64,000 bases of DNA from Massilia sp. KIM (GTDB lineage Bacteria > Pseudomonadota > Gammaproteobacteria > Burkholderiales > Burkholderiaceae_D): the NCBI RefSeq assembly GCF_002007115.1, contig NZ_MVAD01000002.1, positions 992,001 to 1,056,000 on the forward strand, given 5' to 3'. The position numbers and the translations under genes are program-made. Of this stretch, positions 35,556 through 46,079 are shown piece by piece (the stretch's first letter is position 1; every line of letters begins with the position of its first letter). The notes below the pieces were generated by a model. That model did no database searches. It had not been told where the DNA came from and saw only the letters and a list, made by a program, of their open reading frames with translations.

Positions 35556-36173
35556 ATGGCTCGTCGCACGAAAGAAGAAGCTGCCGCGACACGTGACAGT
35601 ATTCTAGACGCTGCGGAAATATTGTTCGCAAAACAAGGCGTGTCGCGAACAACGTTGCAGCATATCGCAAGCGCCGCGGGTGTGACGCGCGGGGCGATCT
35701 ATTGGCATTTCCTCGACAAGGGAGCGCTGTTCAACGCGATGATGGACCGCGCCAAGTCGCCGATCGAAGAGGCGATGCAGTTGCTGCAGCAGCGCGAGGT
35801 CCAGGACCCGCTGCAATGCCTGCGCGATGAACTGGTGACCGTGCTGCGCATCACAGCCGAGGACGAGAAGGCGCGCCGCGTGTTCGAGATCGCCACCCTC
35901 AAGACCGAATTCCTGGACGATGTGGATTCGGTGCGCGCGCGCCGCAGCGAATCCATCGCCCTGTGGCGCGACCGCATGGAAGAGCATCTGCAGGCGGCCC
36001 GGGACAAGGGCATGCTGCGCGAGGACGTGCTGCCGCGCACCGCGGCCACGGGTGGCTGGATCATCGTCGATGGCCTGATCCGCAACTGGATCTTCGAGCC
36101 CAGCGCCTTCGACCTGCTGGACACGGGCGGGCAGGTGATCGACATCTTCCTGCAAGGCCTGCGCCGCAGCTGA
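35556..36173 (+). CDS. TetR-family repressor of the efflux operon (AcrR/TtgR-like)
   Basis: A 205-residue regulator starting MARRTKEEAAATRDSILDAA, the typical AcrR/TtgR/MexZ opening. The helix-turn-helix is TTLQHIASAAGVTRGAIYWH. The C-terminal half is the variable ligand-binding domain. It faces the RND operon across a shared control region holding a matching palindrome. The family releases DNA when drug-like ligands bind. The ATG at 35556 is used, since the upstream in-frame ATG (35526) would add ten residues not typical of the family. Confidence 0.92.
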   Translation: MARRTKEEAAATRDSILDAAEILFAKQGVSRTTLQHIASAAGVTRGAIYWHFLDKGALFNAMMDRAKSPIEEAMQLLQQREVQDPLQCLRDELVTVLRITAEDEKARRVFEIATLKTEFLDDVDSVRARRSESIALWRDRMEEHLQAARDKGMLREDVLPRTAATGGWIIVDGLIRNWIFEPSAFDLLDTGGQVIDIFLQGLRRS

Positions 36174-36195
36174 GCGGGCTGCCGCGGCACAAACG

Positions 36196-36221
36196 ACAAC
36201 GGCGCCCGCGGGCGCCGTTGT
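36196..36221. terminator. Perfect 26-base palindrome between convergent tetR and tal
   Basis: ACAACGGCGCCCG joined directly to its reverse complement. It can form a very stable hairpin in RNA from either strand and lies between convergent stops. T runs are absent, so it may act as a bidirectional terminator or transcript 3' end protector. Confidence 0.55.
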
Positions 36222-36240
36222 GCATGGATGCGGCTGGCGA

Positions 36241-37170
36241 TCAGCGCATCTCGGCGATCATCTTCTTGAGCTTGATCGAGTCGGCGACGAAGGCGCGGAT
36301 GCCTTCGGCCAGCTTCTCGGTCGCCATCGCGTCTTCGTTCAGCATGAAGCGGAAGCTCTTTTCGTCGATGTCGATCTTGGCGATGTCGGCCTTGGCGTCG
36401 GCCATCAGCTTGCGCTCGACCGGCGCGTCGGCGTCGGCCAGCTTCTGTAGCAGGTCCGGCGAGATGGTCAGCAGGTCGCAGCCCGCCAGTTCCAGGATCT
36501 GCGAGGTGTTGCGGAAGCTCGCGCCCATGACTTCGGTCTTGTAGCCGAACTTGCGGTAGTACTGGTAGATGCGCTTGACCGACTGCACGCCCGGGTCGTC
36601 GGCGCCGGTGTAGTCGGTGCCGGTCGACTTCTTGTACCAGTCGTAGATGCGGCCCACGAAGGGCGAGATCAGCTGCACGCCGGCTTCGGCGCAGGCCACG
36701 GCCTGGCACAGCGAGAACAGCAGGGTCAGGTTGCAGCGGATGCCTTCCTTCTCCAGGATCTCGGCCGCGCGGATGCCTTCCCAGGTCGAGGCGATCTTGA
36801 TCAGCACGCGCTCGCGCGACACGCCGGCCTTCTCGTACAGGGCGATCAGTTCGCGGCCCTTGGCCACGGTGGCTTCGGTGTCGAAGGACAGCGCGGCGTC
36901 GATCTCGGTCGAGACGCGGCCCGGCACGTACTTCAGGATTTCCACGCCGAAGGCGATCAGGAGGTTGTCGACGATCTCGTCGATCTCGGCGTGGGGCGCG
37001 TCGGCGATGGCTTTTTCCAGCAGCGGACGGTATTCCGGCTTCTGCACGGCCTTCAGGATCAGCGAGGGGTTGGTGGTCGCGTCCTGGGGCGCATAGGCCT
37101 TGATCGACTGGAAGTCGCCGGTGTCGGCGACCACGGTGGTGTACTGCTTGAGTTGTTCGAGTTGGTTCAT
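36241..37170 (-). CDS. tal: Transaldolase
   Basis: A 309-residue transaldolase (TalB-like) of the non-oxidative pentose phosphate pathway, moving a dihydroxyacetone unit between sugar phosphates. The Schiff-base lysine is K125 in [20 protein letters not shown] and [19 protein letters not shown] are the other family signatures. It lies at the end of a run of central-carbon genes under likely HexR influence, but no HexR-like site is visible directly before it. Confidence 0.96.
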   Translation of the reverse strand: MNQLEQLKQYTTVVADTGDFQSIKAYAPQDATTNPSLILKAVQKPEYRPLLEKAIADAPHAEIDEIVDNLLIAFGVEILKYVPGRVSTEIDAALSFDTEATVAKGRELIALYEKAGVSRERVLIKIASTWEGIRAAEILEKEGIRCNLTLLFSLCQAVACAEAGVQLISPFVGRIYDWYKKSTGTDYTGADDPGVQSVKRIYQYYRKFGYKTEVMGASFRNTSQILELAGCDLLTISPDLLQKLADADAPVERKLMADAKADIAKIDIDEKSFRFMLNEDAMATEKLAEGIRAFVADSIKLKKMIAEMR

Positions 37171-37207
37171 GGCGGGTCTCGCTAGGGTGAGTCTGGATTC
37201 TGGTGGA

Positions 37208-37705
37208 TCAGCAGTCGGTGCCGTCGAGGAAGGCGGCGAGCATGCGTTCGAGGCCGATGCGGTCTTCTTCCGAGAAGCGGTCGAGCTTGGGGCTGTCGAT
37301 GTCGAACACGCCGATCAGCTTGTCGTTCTTGATCAGGGGCAGGACGATTTCCGAGTTCGAGGCCGAGTCGCAGGCGATGTGGCCGGGGAAGGCGTGCACG
37401 TCCGGCACCACGATGGTCTTGCGCTCGACGGCGGTGGTGCCGCAGACGCCGCGCCCGAAGGGGATGCGGGCGCAGGCCGGCTTGCCCTGGAAGGGGCCGA
37501 CCAGCAGGTCCTGGCCCTCGCCCTTCTTGGCGGGCACGGTCAGGTAGAAGCCGGCCCAGTTCAGGTCGGCCAGGGTGTCGTAGACCAGGGCGGAGAACTG
37601 CGCGGCGTTCGCCGTCAGATCGCGCTCGCCTTCGAGGACGCTCGTGACCTGGCGCACCAGCAGGTCGTAATCGGGACGGGTGCTGCGTTCTGGATTGATG
37701 TGCAT
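37208..37705 (-). CDS. Free-methionine-(R)-sulfoxide reductase (GAF domain)
   Basis: A 165-residue single-GAF enzyme of the fRMsr (MsrC) type that reduces free methionine-R-sulfoxide with thioredoxin. The three catalytic cysteines are C78, C88 and C112, in [16 protein letters not shown] and HIACDS, with the same spacing as in E. coli MsrC. NWAGFYL near residue 49 is also typical. It is 37 bases upstream of tal, perhaps in one transcript. Confidence 0.9.
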   Translation of the reverse strand: MHINPERSTRPDYDLLVRQVTSVLEGERDLTANAAQFSALVYDTLADLNWAGFYLTVPAKKGEGQDLLVGPFQGKPACARIPFGRGVCGTTAVERKTIVVPDVHAFPGHIACDSASNSEIVLPLIKNDKLIGVFDIDSPKLDRFSEEDRIGLERMLAAFLDGTDC

Positions 37706-37823
37706 GGCGGACCGGGGTTGCTGTCGAAACCCGGTATTTTACACCTGAGGCGGTGCGGCCGCGTTTGGCGGGGGGAGGGGCTCTCGGGTCTGGGGCGGGG
37801 AGGGCGGTGGTGGTCTGCTGGCA

Positions 37824-37938
37824 AACTTGGATCCCGGCCTTCGCCGGGATGACGGTTTTACGGCAAACTGTCTGGCTGGCGTCAACTTTTTGCCAGCTGC
37901 CTGAGAACGTCATCCCGGCGAAGGCCGGGATCCAAGTT
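37824..37938. repeat. REP-like palindrome pair 3 (inverted)
   Basis: Copies at 37824-37857 (AACTTGGATCCCGGCC orientation) and 37906-37938 (opposite), each with the hairpin CCCGGC..GCCGGG. The pair lies between hexR and the methionine sulfoxide reductase gene, with ACGTT ends facing inward as in pair 1. Confidence 0.92.
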
Positions 37939-37952
37939 CACCCAGCCCAGTG

Positions 37953-38807
37953 TCAGCCAATGAAAGAATCGAACTGCATATCGAACTCCTGCAAAGCCTT
38001 CTGCGCATTTTGCATCTTCTTGCGGAACTCCGGCCCGCGCCGCAGCGCCAGCCCCACGGCCAGCACGTCGATCACCACCAGGTAAGCCAGGCGCGCCGAA
38101 ATCGGCGTGTACGGATCGATCGCGAACACCAGGTCGATCGGAATGAACAGCGTCGCCATCTCCGCCAGCGGCGTCCCCGAGGGCGCCAGCACGATCACCT
38201 CGGCCCCGCCGGCGCGCGCCAGCTTGGCCGAGCGGGTCAGCGCCGGGTTGTTGCCGCGCTGCGAGATCGCCACCACCGCATCGCCTTCGCGCAGCAGGGC
38301 CGCCGCGATCGAATGGATCGCCGGGTCGGTATAGGCCACGGTCGGCACGCCCGAGCGGAAGAACTTGTGCTGGGCGTCGGCGGCCACGAAGCCCGAGGTG
38401 CCCTGGCCGTAGAACTCGATCTTGTTGGCGCGCGAGAGGATCTCGAGGGCCTTCTGGATCAGTTCCGGCTTGAGGTTGTTGCGCAGGTCGAGCAGGGTGT
38501 TGATCGAGCGGCTGCAGATCTTGTTGATCAGGTCCGAGGCCAGGTCGTCCTGGGCCGGCTGCTCGTTGGCGCCTGGCAGGGCCAGGGCCAGGCCCTGGGC
38601 CAGCTTGAGCTTGAACTCGTGCCAGCCCTCGTAGCCGAGGGTGCGGCAGAAGCGCACCACGGTCGGCTCGGACACCTGGGCGCTCTTGGCCAGCGCCGTG
38701 ATGTTCTGGCTGACCGTCGCGGACGGGGCGGCCAGCACCGCGAGCGCCACCTTGCGCTCCGATTTGGAGAGCGAATCGAGCTGGGTGCGGATGGAGTCGA
38801 GCAGCAT
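37953..38807 (-). CDS. hexR: HexR, RpiR-family regulator of glucose metabolism
   Basis: A 284-residue regulator with an N-terminal RpiR-type helix-turn-helix (ITALAKSAQVSEPTVVRFCR) and a C-terminal SIS sugar-phosphate-binding domain (about 120-260, IEFYGQGTSGFVAADAQHKF and AVVAISQRGNNPAL). HexR proteins repress zwf, edd-eda and other genes and respond to 2-keto-3-deoxy-6-phosphogluconate. It starts 16 bases downstream of zwf, so it is under the zwf promoter, which has HexR-like sites. This makes autoregulation likely. Confidence 0.93.
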   Translation of the reverse strand: MLLDSIRTQLDSLSKSERKVALAVLAAPSATVSQNITALAKSAQVSEPTVVRFCRTLGYEGWHEFKLKLAQGLALALPGANEQPAQDDLASDLINKICSRSINTLLDLRNNLKPELIQKALEILSRANKIEFYGQGTSGFVAADAQHKFFRSGVPTVAYTDPAIHSIAAALLREGDAVVAISQRGNNPALTRSAKLARAGGAEVIVLAPSGTPLAEMATLFIPIDLVFAIDPYTPISARLAYLVVIDVLAVGLALRRGPEFRKKMQNAQKALQEFDMQFDSFIG

Positions 38808-38823
38808 GATGGTCGGTGAAGGA

Positions 38824-40293
38824 TCAGTCTTCCGGCAGCACTTCTTCGCGCCACTGCAGGCCGTCGCGGCCGATCAGGGCGCTCGAGGCGGCGGGGCCCC
38901 AGGTGCCGGAGGTGTAGGGCACGGGCGCGTTGTCGTCCTGCTCCCAGTGCTCGAGGATGGGCTCGACCCATTCCCAGGCCGCTTCCAGCTCGTCGCCGCG
39001 CATGAACAGGGTCAGCTGGCCGCGCAGCACGTCGAGCAGCAGGCGCTCGTAGGCTTCCATGCGCGGGCTGGTGAACTGCTCGCGGAAGTCGAGTTCGAGC
39101 TCGGCCTGCTTCAGGCGCATCGAGTCGCCCGGAGTCTTGGCCATCAGGTTCATCGACAGGCCTTCGTCCGGCTGCAAGCGGATCACCAGGCTGTTGGGCT
39201 GGAAGCTGGAGGTCGGCTGGTTGAAGATCGAATGCGGGATCTGCTTGAAGCGCACCACGATCTCGGCCAGGCGGTCGGCCATGCGCTTGCCGGTGCGCAG
39301 GTAGAAGGGCACGCCGGCCCAGCGCCAGGTGTCGATCTCGGCCTTCATGGCGACGAAGGTCTCGGTGCGCGAATGCTTGGGCGCGCCCGGCTCGTCGCGG
39401 TAGCCCGGCACCGCCTGGCCGTCGATGTGGCCGGCGCGGTACTGGCCGCGCACGATGTTCTGGGCCAGGGTGGTCGGGGTGAAGCGCTTCAGCGAGCGCA
39501 GCACCTGCAGCTTGGCGTCGCGCACGGCGTCCGGCGCGATCGACGCGGGTGGCTCCATGGCCACGATGCACAGCAGTTGCAGCAGGTGGTTCTGGAGCAT
39601 GTCGCGCAGCGCGCCCGAGGTGTCGTAGTAGCCCAGGCGGTTGCCCACGCCGATCTTCTCGGCGATGGTGATCTGGACGTCCGAGATCCATTCGCGGCGC
39701 CAGAGCGGCTCGAACAGGATGTTCCCGAAGCGCAGGGCCAGCAGGTTCTGCACGGTCTCCTTGCCCAGGTAGTGGTCGATGCGGTAGATCTGCGATTCGG
39801 CGAACACCTTGCCGACGTCGAGGTTGATCTGCTTGGCCGAGGCCAGGTCGCGCCCGAGCGGCTTTTCCAGCACCACGCGCGAGTTCGGCGTGGCCAGGCC
39901 GGTGGCGGCCAGGTTGTCGCAGATGGTGGCGAACAGGTGGGGCGGGGTGGCCAGGTAGTAGACGCGCGTGAGCGACTCGTCCTTGCGCAGGGCCTCGACC
40001 AGCGGGGCGTAGGTGCCGACGTCGGTCGCGTTCAGCTCGACGTAGGTGATGCGGTCGAGGAAGCGCGCCCAGTTCTCGTCCGATGGGGTTTCCTTGATGT
40101 GCGGCTTCGAGTTCTTCTCGACGAACTGCAGAAAGTCTTCCTGGGTCGAGGCGTCGCGGCCCACGCAGATGATGCGGGCGCTGGGCGGCAGGTCGTTGGC
40201 GACGTCGCGCGCGTACATCGCAGGGAGGAGCTTGCGCATCGCAAGGTCGCCGCTGCCGCCAAAGAAAACGAGGTCGAAATCGGAAAGGGCCAT
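38824..40293 (-). CDS. zwf: Glucose-6-phosphate 1-dehydrogenase
   Basis: A 489-residue NADP/NAD-linked dehydrogenase that opens the oxidative pentose phosphate and Entner-Doudoroff routes. The coenzyme loop is FFGGSGDLAMRKLLPA. The active-site signature is YRIDHYLGKETVQNLLALRF with the catalytic His in RIDHYLGKE. Length is normal for the family. It is transcribed with hexR. The product lactone would then be opened, perhaps by the SMP-30 protein encoded upstream. Confidence 0.97.
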   Translation of the reverse strand: MALSDFDLVFFGGSGDLAMRKLLPAMYARDVANDLPPSARIICVGRDASTQEDFLQFVEKNSKPHIKETPSDENWARFLDRITYVELNATDVGTYAPLVEALRKDESLTRVYYLATPPHLFATICDNLAATGLATPNSRVVLEKPLGRDLASAKQINLDVGKVFAESQIYRIDHYLGKETVQNLLALRFGNILFEPLWRREWISDVQITIAEKIGVGNRLGYYDTSGALRDMLQNHLLQLLCIVAMEPPASIAPDAVRDAKLQVLRSLKRFTPTTLAQNIVRGQYRAGHIDGQAVPGYRDEPGAPKHSRTETFVAMKAEIDTWRWAGVPFYLRTGKRMADRLAEIVVRFKQIPHSIFNQPTSSFQPNSLVIRLQPDEGLSMNLMAKTPGDSMRLKQAELELDFREQFTSPRMEAYERLLLDVLRGQLTLFMRGDELEAAWEWVEPILEHWEQDDNAPVPYTSGTWGPAASSALIGRDGLQWREEVLPED

Positions 40294-40341
40294 AATCGGA
40301 ATCGGGGCTGCAAATGTGAGGAATGCGGGTGGAGAGTGCGA

Positions 40342-40389
40342 TGTAAATTTACTACATAAACCGAGGGGTTTGCAAGAAAATTTACTACG
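40342..40389 (-). promoter_or_regulatory. zwf-hexR promoter with two HexR-like sites
   Basis: On the minus strand TTGCAA (40370-40375), 18 bases and TAAATT (40346-40351) form a promoter 50-80 bases before zwf. A HexR-like 15-mer TGTAGTAAATTTACA (40342-40356) covers the -10. A second, weaker copy (CGTAGTAAATTTTCT at 40375-40389) abuts the -35. The HexR consensus in related proteobacteria is of the form TGTARTAAAWTTACA, so repression by occlusion is expected. Confidence 0.78.
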
Positions 40390-40461
40390 GAAGAGTCATG
40401 GCGCTCCCTGATGGCGCTCACTGCGAACAGCGCTGGATTCTCCACGTCACCTGGCTCTCGC

Positions 40462-40569
40462 ACGTCATCCCGGCGTAGGCCGGGATCCAAGTTCCTTGCG
40501 CTACCACTTGCGCTCGAAGGTGCCGGCAGCGCGGGCAAACTTGGATCCCGGCCTTCGCCGGGATGACGT
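40462..40569. repeat. REP-like palindrome pair 4 (inverted)
   Basis: Copies at 40462-40493 (ACGTCATCCCGGCGTAGGCC orientation) and 40538-40569 (opposite), AAGTT ends facing inward. The gap from 40294 to 40735 thus holds the zwf promoter, this pair and a 21-bp tandem array. I see no gene in it. Confidence 0.92.
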
Positions 40570-40626
40570 GCTAAAGCAGGTCGGGAACGGAAACTGGGCG
40601 GTGTGCCAGCCTCAAGGATCTGCTGG

Positions 40627-40752
40627 CTTGATCAGTCCCGATACTCGCTGATGAGTCCCGATACTCCGCTGATCAGTCCCGATACTCCGCTGATCAGTCC
40701 CGATACTCCGTTGATCAGTCCCGCTCCTCCGCCGGTCAGTCCCGATACTCCG
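40627..40752 (-). repeat. Six 21-bp tandem repeats made from the 3' end of the SMP-30 gene
   Basis: Six head-to-tail units of 21 bases, from about 40627 to 40752. Units at 40669-40689 and 40690-40710 are identical and the others differ by one to five bases. The last unit covers the final codons and TGA of the SMP-30 gene. On the minus strand each following unit repeats the codons for EYRD plus a stop (or a close variant), so the gene's tail and stop codon are duplicated in register downstream of the real stop. Confidence 0.9.
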
Positions 40753-41632
40753 GCTCCTCGCGCCCCGCGACGTCCACGCGCGTGCACAGCACCTTGCCGC
40801 TGAGCGGATACTCGGCCAGTTCCTGAGCCGAGCGGCCGTGGCTGGCGCTGGTGATGTAGAGCGTGCGCAGGTCGGTGCCGCCGAAGGCCAGCGAGGTTGG
40901 GCAGCGCACCGGCACCCGCAGTTCGCGCAGGATCTCGCCCTTGGGCGAAATGCGCAGCACCCGGCCGCCCTCGAACATGGCGACCCAGTAGCAGCCTTCG
41001 CTGTCGACCGTGGCGCCGTCCGGCCGTCCGCCATAGTCCGGCGCCGACTTGTCGCTCGGGAAGGTGAGCAGGGTGCGGCCATTGCTCTGCACCCCTGTGG
41101 CCGGGTCGAAGTCGTAGCAGTCGATCCGGTGCGTGGTGGTGTCGGCGTGGTACATGGTGCGGCCGTCCGGACTCCAGGCCAGGCCGTTGGAGTTGGTCAT
41201 GCCGCCGGACCAGGCGCGGCGCAGCTTGCCGCGCTCGAGCACGTACATCTCGGCCGCGGGCTGGTCGCGCGGCTCGTACATGGTGCCGATCCAGAAGCGG
41301 CCGGCCGGGTCCACGCGGCCGTCGTTGAAGCGCACCTTGCTCACGTCGTAGGGCGCGTCCGCGACCGGCGTTTCGCTGCCGTCGGTGGTGTTCAGGTAGA
41401 CGATGCCGCGCCGGGTGGCGACCATCAGGTTGTTGACGTCGTCGATCGCCAGGGCCGAGGGCTCCGAACCCATCTTCCAGTAGCTGAACTTGCCGCTCGC
41501 GGGATGCACGCGGTTGACCGTCAGGCCGTTGATGTCGACCCAGTAGAGGGCCGATTCGACTTCGTGCCAGAGCGCGGACTCGCCGACCAGCATCGGCGCG
41601 TCGTGGACCACTTCAAATTTTTCCGTTGCCAT
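40736..41632 (-). CDS. SMP-30/gluconolactonase-family lactonase
   Basis: A 298-residue six-bladed propeller of the SMP-30/gluconolactonase family. Metal-site elements are visible: Glu in GESALWHEVE, Asn in VRFNDGRVDPAGRFWIG, Asn in NSNGLAWSPDG and Asp in GRPDGATVDSEG. Family members hydrolyse sugar lactones. It lies 24 bases after pgi and upstream of zwf, and no pgl is visible, so hydrolysis of gluconolactone or 6-phosphogluconolactone is a reasonable guess. The terminal codons are part of the 21-bp tandem repeat. Confidence 0.9.
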   Translation of the reverse strand: MATEKFEVVHDAPMLVGESALWHEVESALYWVDINGLTVNRVHPASGKFSYWKMGSEPSALAIDDVNNLMVATRRGIVYLNTTDGSETPVADAPYDVSKVRFNDGRVDPAGRFWIGTMYEPRDQPAAEMYVLERGKLRRAWSGGMTNSNGLAWSPDGRTMYHADTTTHRIDCYDFDPATGVQSNGRTLLTFPSDKSAPDYGGRPDGATVDSEGCYWVAMFEGGRVLRISPKGEILRELRVPVRCPTSLAFGGTDLRTLYITSASHGRSAQELAEYPLSGKVLCTRVDVAGREEPEYRD

Positions 41633-41656
41633 CGTTGTACAGGTCTAGGGTTCCTC

Positions 41657-43300
41657 TCAGACCGCGGCCTTGGCGCGCGCGATCAGTCCATTGGTGGAGC
41701 TGTCGTGCTGCTCCGGCTGCGCGGCGCCCGCCAGTTCGGCTTCGATCTTCTTGGCGAGCACCTTGCCGAGTTCAACGCCCCACTGGTCGAAACTGTTGAC
41801 ATCCCAGATCACGCCCTGCACGAAGGTCTTGTGCTCGTAGAGCGCGATCAGGGCGCCCAGGGTCGAGGGCGTCAGGCGTTCCATCAGGATGGTGTTGCTC
41901 GGGCGGTTGCCCGGGAAGGTCTTGTGCGGCACCAGGCGCTCGGCCTCGTCCGCCGCCAGGCCCTGCTGCTTCAGATCCGCGCGCACCTCGTCCGCCGTCT
42001 TGCCCTTCATGAAGGCTTCCGACTGGGCGAAGCAGTTGGCCAGCAGGGCGGTGTGGTGGTTGTCGAACTCGTGGGCCGGACGCAGGGCGGCGATGAAGTC
42101 GATCGGGGTCACGTCGGTGCCCTGGTGCAGCAGCTGGAAGTAGGCGTGCTGGCCATTGGTGCCGCACTCGCCCCAGATCGCCGGGCAGGTCGCGGTGTCG
42201 ACCGGCTCGCCCTCGCGGGTGACGCGCTTGCCGTTGCTTTCCATGTCGAGCTGCTGCAGGTAGGCCGGGAAGCGGTTCAGGTCCTGGTGGTAGGGCGCGA
42301 TCGAGACCGAGGTGCAGCCCAGGAACTGGCGGTTCCAGAAACCGATCAGGGCCAGCAGGGCCGGCATGTTCTGTTCCAGCGGCGCCTCGCGGAAGTGCTG
42401 GTCCATGGCGTGGGCGCCGGCCAGGAAGTCGGCGAAGTAGCCGTAGCCGACCGCCAGCGCGACCGGCAGGCCGATCGCCGACCACACCGAGTAGCGGCCG
42501 CCGACCCAGTCCCAGAAGGGGAACATGTTGGCCGGATCGATGCCGAACTTCTTGATCGCTTCCGTATTGGTCGACACCGCCACGAAGTGCTTGGCCAGCG
42601 CCTCTTCCGGCGCGTGCTGCAGGAACCAGGCGCGCGCGGTCTGGGCGTTCATCATGGTCTCGGCCGTGGTGAAGGTCTTGGAGGCGACGATGAACAGGGT
42701 GGTCTCCGGGTTCACCTGCGCCAGGGCGGCGTCCATGTCGTGGCCGTCGACGTTCGAGACGAAGTGCATGCGCAGGCGCGGATGGGCGTAGTGGCGCAGG
42801 GCCAGCACCACCATCTTCGGGCCGAGGTCGGAGCCGCCGATGCCGATGTTGACCACGTCGGTGATCGGCTTGCCGGTATGGCCCAGCCATTCGCCGCCGC
42901 GCACCGCGTCGCTGAAGACACGGATACGGTCGAGCACCGCGTGCACGTCGGCAGGCACGTCCTGGCCGTCGACCACCAGCTTGGCGTCGCGCGGGGCGCG
43001 CAGGGCGGTGTGCAGAACCGCGCGGTTCTCGGTGTTGTTGATGCGTTCGCCGGCGAACATGGCCTCGCGGCGCTGCTCGACGCCGCGTTCTTTCGCCAGC
43101 TGGACCAGCAGTTCAAGCGTGCGCCCGTCGACGCGATTTTTTGAATAGTCTAGGAACAGACCTGCGGCCTCGACCGACATGCGCTCGAAGCGCTGGGGAT
43201 CGGCGGCGAACAGGTCGCGCATGTGCCAAAGCTCGGCGTCTTCGGCATGCTGGTCGAGGGACTGGAAAGTGGCGGTGCTGGTCAGAGGTGGCTGGCGCAT
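41657..43300 (-). CDS. pgi: Glucose-6-phosphate isomerase
   Basis: A 547-residue isomerase interconverting glucose-6-phosphate and fructose-6-phosphate. Signatures are [33 protein letters not shown], and [19 protein letters not shown] with catalytic residues, and the C-terminal Lys in [19 protein letters not shown]. Length matches E. coli Pgi (549). No clear ribosome-binding site precedes the ATG. A HexR-like site lies 64 bases upstream, so pgi probably belongs to the HexR regulon. Confidence 0.97.
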   Translation of the reverse strand: MRQPPLTSTATFQSLDQHAEDAELWHMRDLFAADPQRFERMSVEAAGLFLDYSKNRVDGRTLELLVQLAKERGVEQRREAMFAGERINNTENRAVLHTALRAPRDAKLVVDGQDVPADVHAVLDRIRVFSDAVRGGEWLGHTGKPITDVVNIGIGGSDLGPKMVVLALRHYAHPRLRMHFVSNVDGHDMDAALAQVNPETTLFIVASKTFTTAETMMNAQTARAWFLQHAPEEALAKHFVAVSTNTEAIKKFGIDPANMFPFWDWVGGRYSVWSAIGLPVALAVGYGYFADFLAGAHAMDQHFREAPLEQNMPALLALIGFWNRQFLGCTSVSIAPYHQDLNRFPAYLQQLDMESNGKRVTREGEPVDTATCPAIWGECGTNGQHAYFQLLHQGTDVTPIDFIAALRPAHEFDNHHTALLANCFAQSEAFMKGKTADEVRADLKQQGLAADEAERLVPHKTFPGNRPSNTILMERLTPSTLGALIALYEHKTFVQGVIWDVNSFDQWGVELGKVLAKKIEAELAGAAQPEQHDSSTNGLIARAKAAV

Positions 43301-43363
43301 GGGATGGATGTGCGTGGCACAATGTTGTCATTAGCAGATGATCGAATAATACAGGGAACCGCG

Positions 43364-43378
43364 CGTAAATTCACTACA
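43364..43378 (-). promoter_or_regulatory. HexR-like site at the pgi promoter
   Basis: TGTAGTGAATTTACG on the minus strand, two or three mismatches from the HexR palindrome. It overlaps a possible -35 (GTGAAT) spaced 17 bases from TATTAT (43346-43351) for leftward pgi transcription. It also lies in the shared pgi/edd control region. Confidence 0.62.
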
Positions 43379-43487
43379 TAAAACGCCGTGCGCCACTCCC
43401 TCCCGTCCTTCGGGCGCCTCGCCCCGATCCGCCCGACATCCCCATCGAAAGAGGGAAAAGCGGGGTGATGCGCGCACCGGACAAATC

Positions 43488-43502
43488 TGTAGTAAAATTT
43501 CA
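43488..43502 (+). promoter_or_regulatory. HexR-like site at the edd-eda promoter
   Basis: TGTAGTAAAATTTCA, close to the HexR palindrome. It contains TAAAAT, a plausible -10 for edd, and ends 27 bases before the edd ATG. No good -35 is seen. Position fits HexR repression of edd-eda, as established in pseudomonads. Confidence 0.7.
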
Positions 43503-43529
43503 GATACCCAAATGAAGGAAGGAACGAAC

Positions 43530-45445
<1,916 letters not shown>

Positions 45446-45449
<4 letters not shown>

Positions 45450-46069
45450 CCCTACTTGACATCATGCGCTCGGCGAGCGTGATTCCGGTGATCGCCATCG
45501 ACGACCCCGAGCACGCCGTGCCGCTCGCGAAAGCCCTGGTTGCAGGCGGCATCCGCGTGCTCGAAGTAACCCTGCGCACCGAGCACGGACTGAACGCGAT
45601 CCGCGCCATGAGCCAGGTGGAAGGCGCTATCGTCGGCGTCGGCACCCTGACCCAGCCGCACGAATTCGCCCAGGCTCGCGACGCCGGCGCGGTGTTCGGC
45701 GTCTCGCCGGGCCTGACCCCGTCGCTGATCGAGGCGGCCAGGACCAGCGGCCTGCCGCTGCTGCCGGGCGTGATGACCCCGTCCGAGGTGATGGCTGCGC
45801 GCGAGGCGGGCTTCCGCCAGCTCAAGCTGTTCCCGGCGGTGCCGGCGGGCGGCGTGGGCATGCTCAACGCGATCGGCGGCCCGCTGCCGGACGTGACCTT
45901 CTGCCCGACCGGCGGGATCTCGATCGAGACCGCGCCCAAGTTCCTGGCCTGCAAGAACGTGGCCTGCGTGGGCGGCTCCTGGCTGACCCCGAAGGACCTG
46001 ATGGTGGCCGGCCAGTGGGACCAGATCACCGAGCTGGCGCGCGCCGCGGCGGCCCTGCGCCCGCAGTAA
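45446..46069 (+). CDS. eda: KDPG aldolase
   Basis: A 207-residue aldolase cleaving 2-keto-3-deoxy-6-phosphogluconate to pyruvate and glyceraldehyde-3-phosphate. The catalytic Glu is in [16 protein letters not shown] and the Schiff-base Lys in [34 protein letters not shown] is the phosphate site. It overlaps edd by four bases (ATGA), so the two are translationally coupled. By consuming KDPG it controls the HexR ligand level. Confidence 0.96.
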
Positions 46070-46079
46070 GCCTCGCCCC

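Noticed and set aside
40627..40752. CRISPR or iteron interpretation of the 21-bp array
   Set aside because: Units are directly adjacent without spacers, and no replication gene is near. They derive from the neighbouring gene end.
40838..43144. A 768-codon plus-strand frame across the SMP-30 and pgi genes
   Set aside because: It spans two real genes and the gap between them without any recognisable domain.
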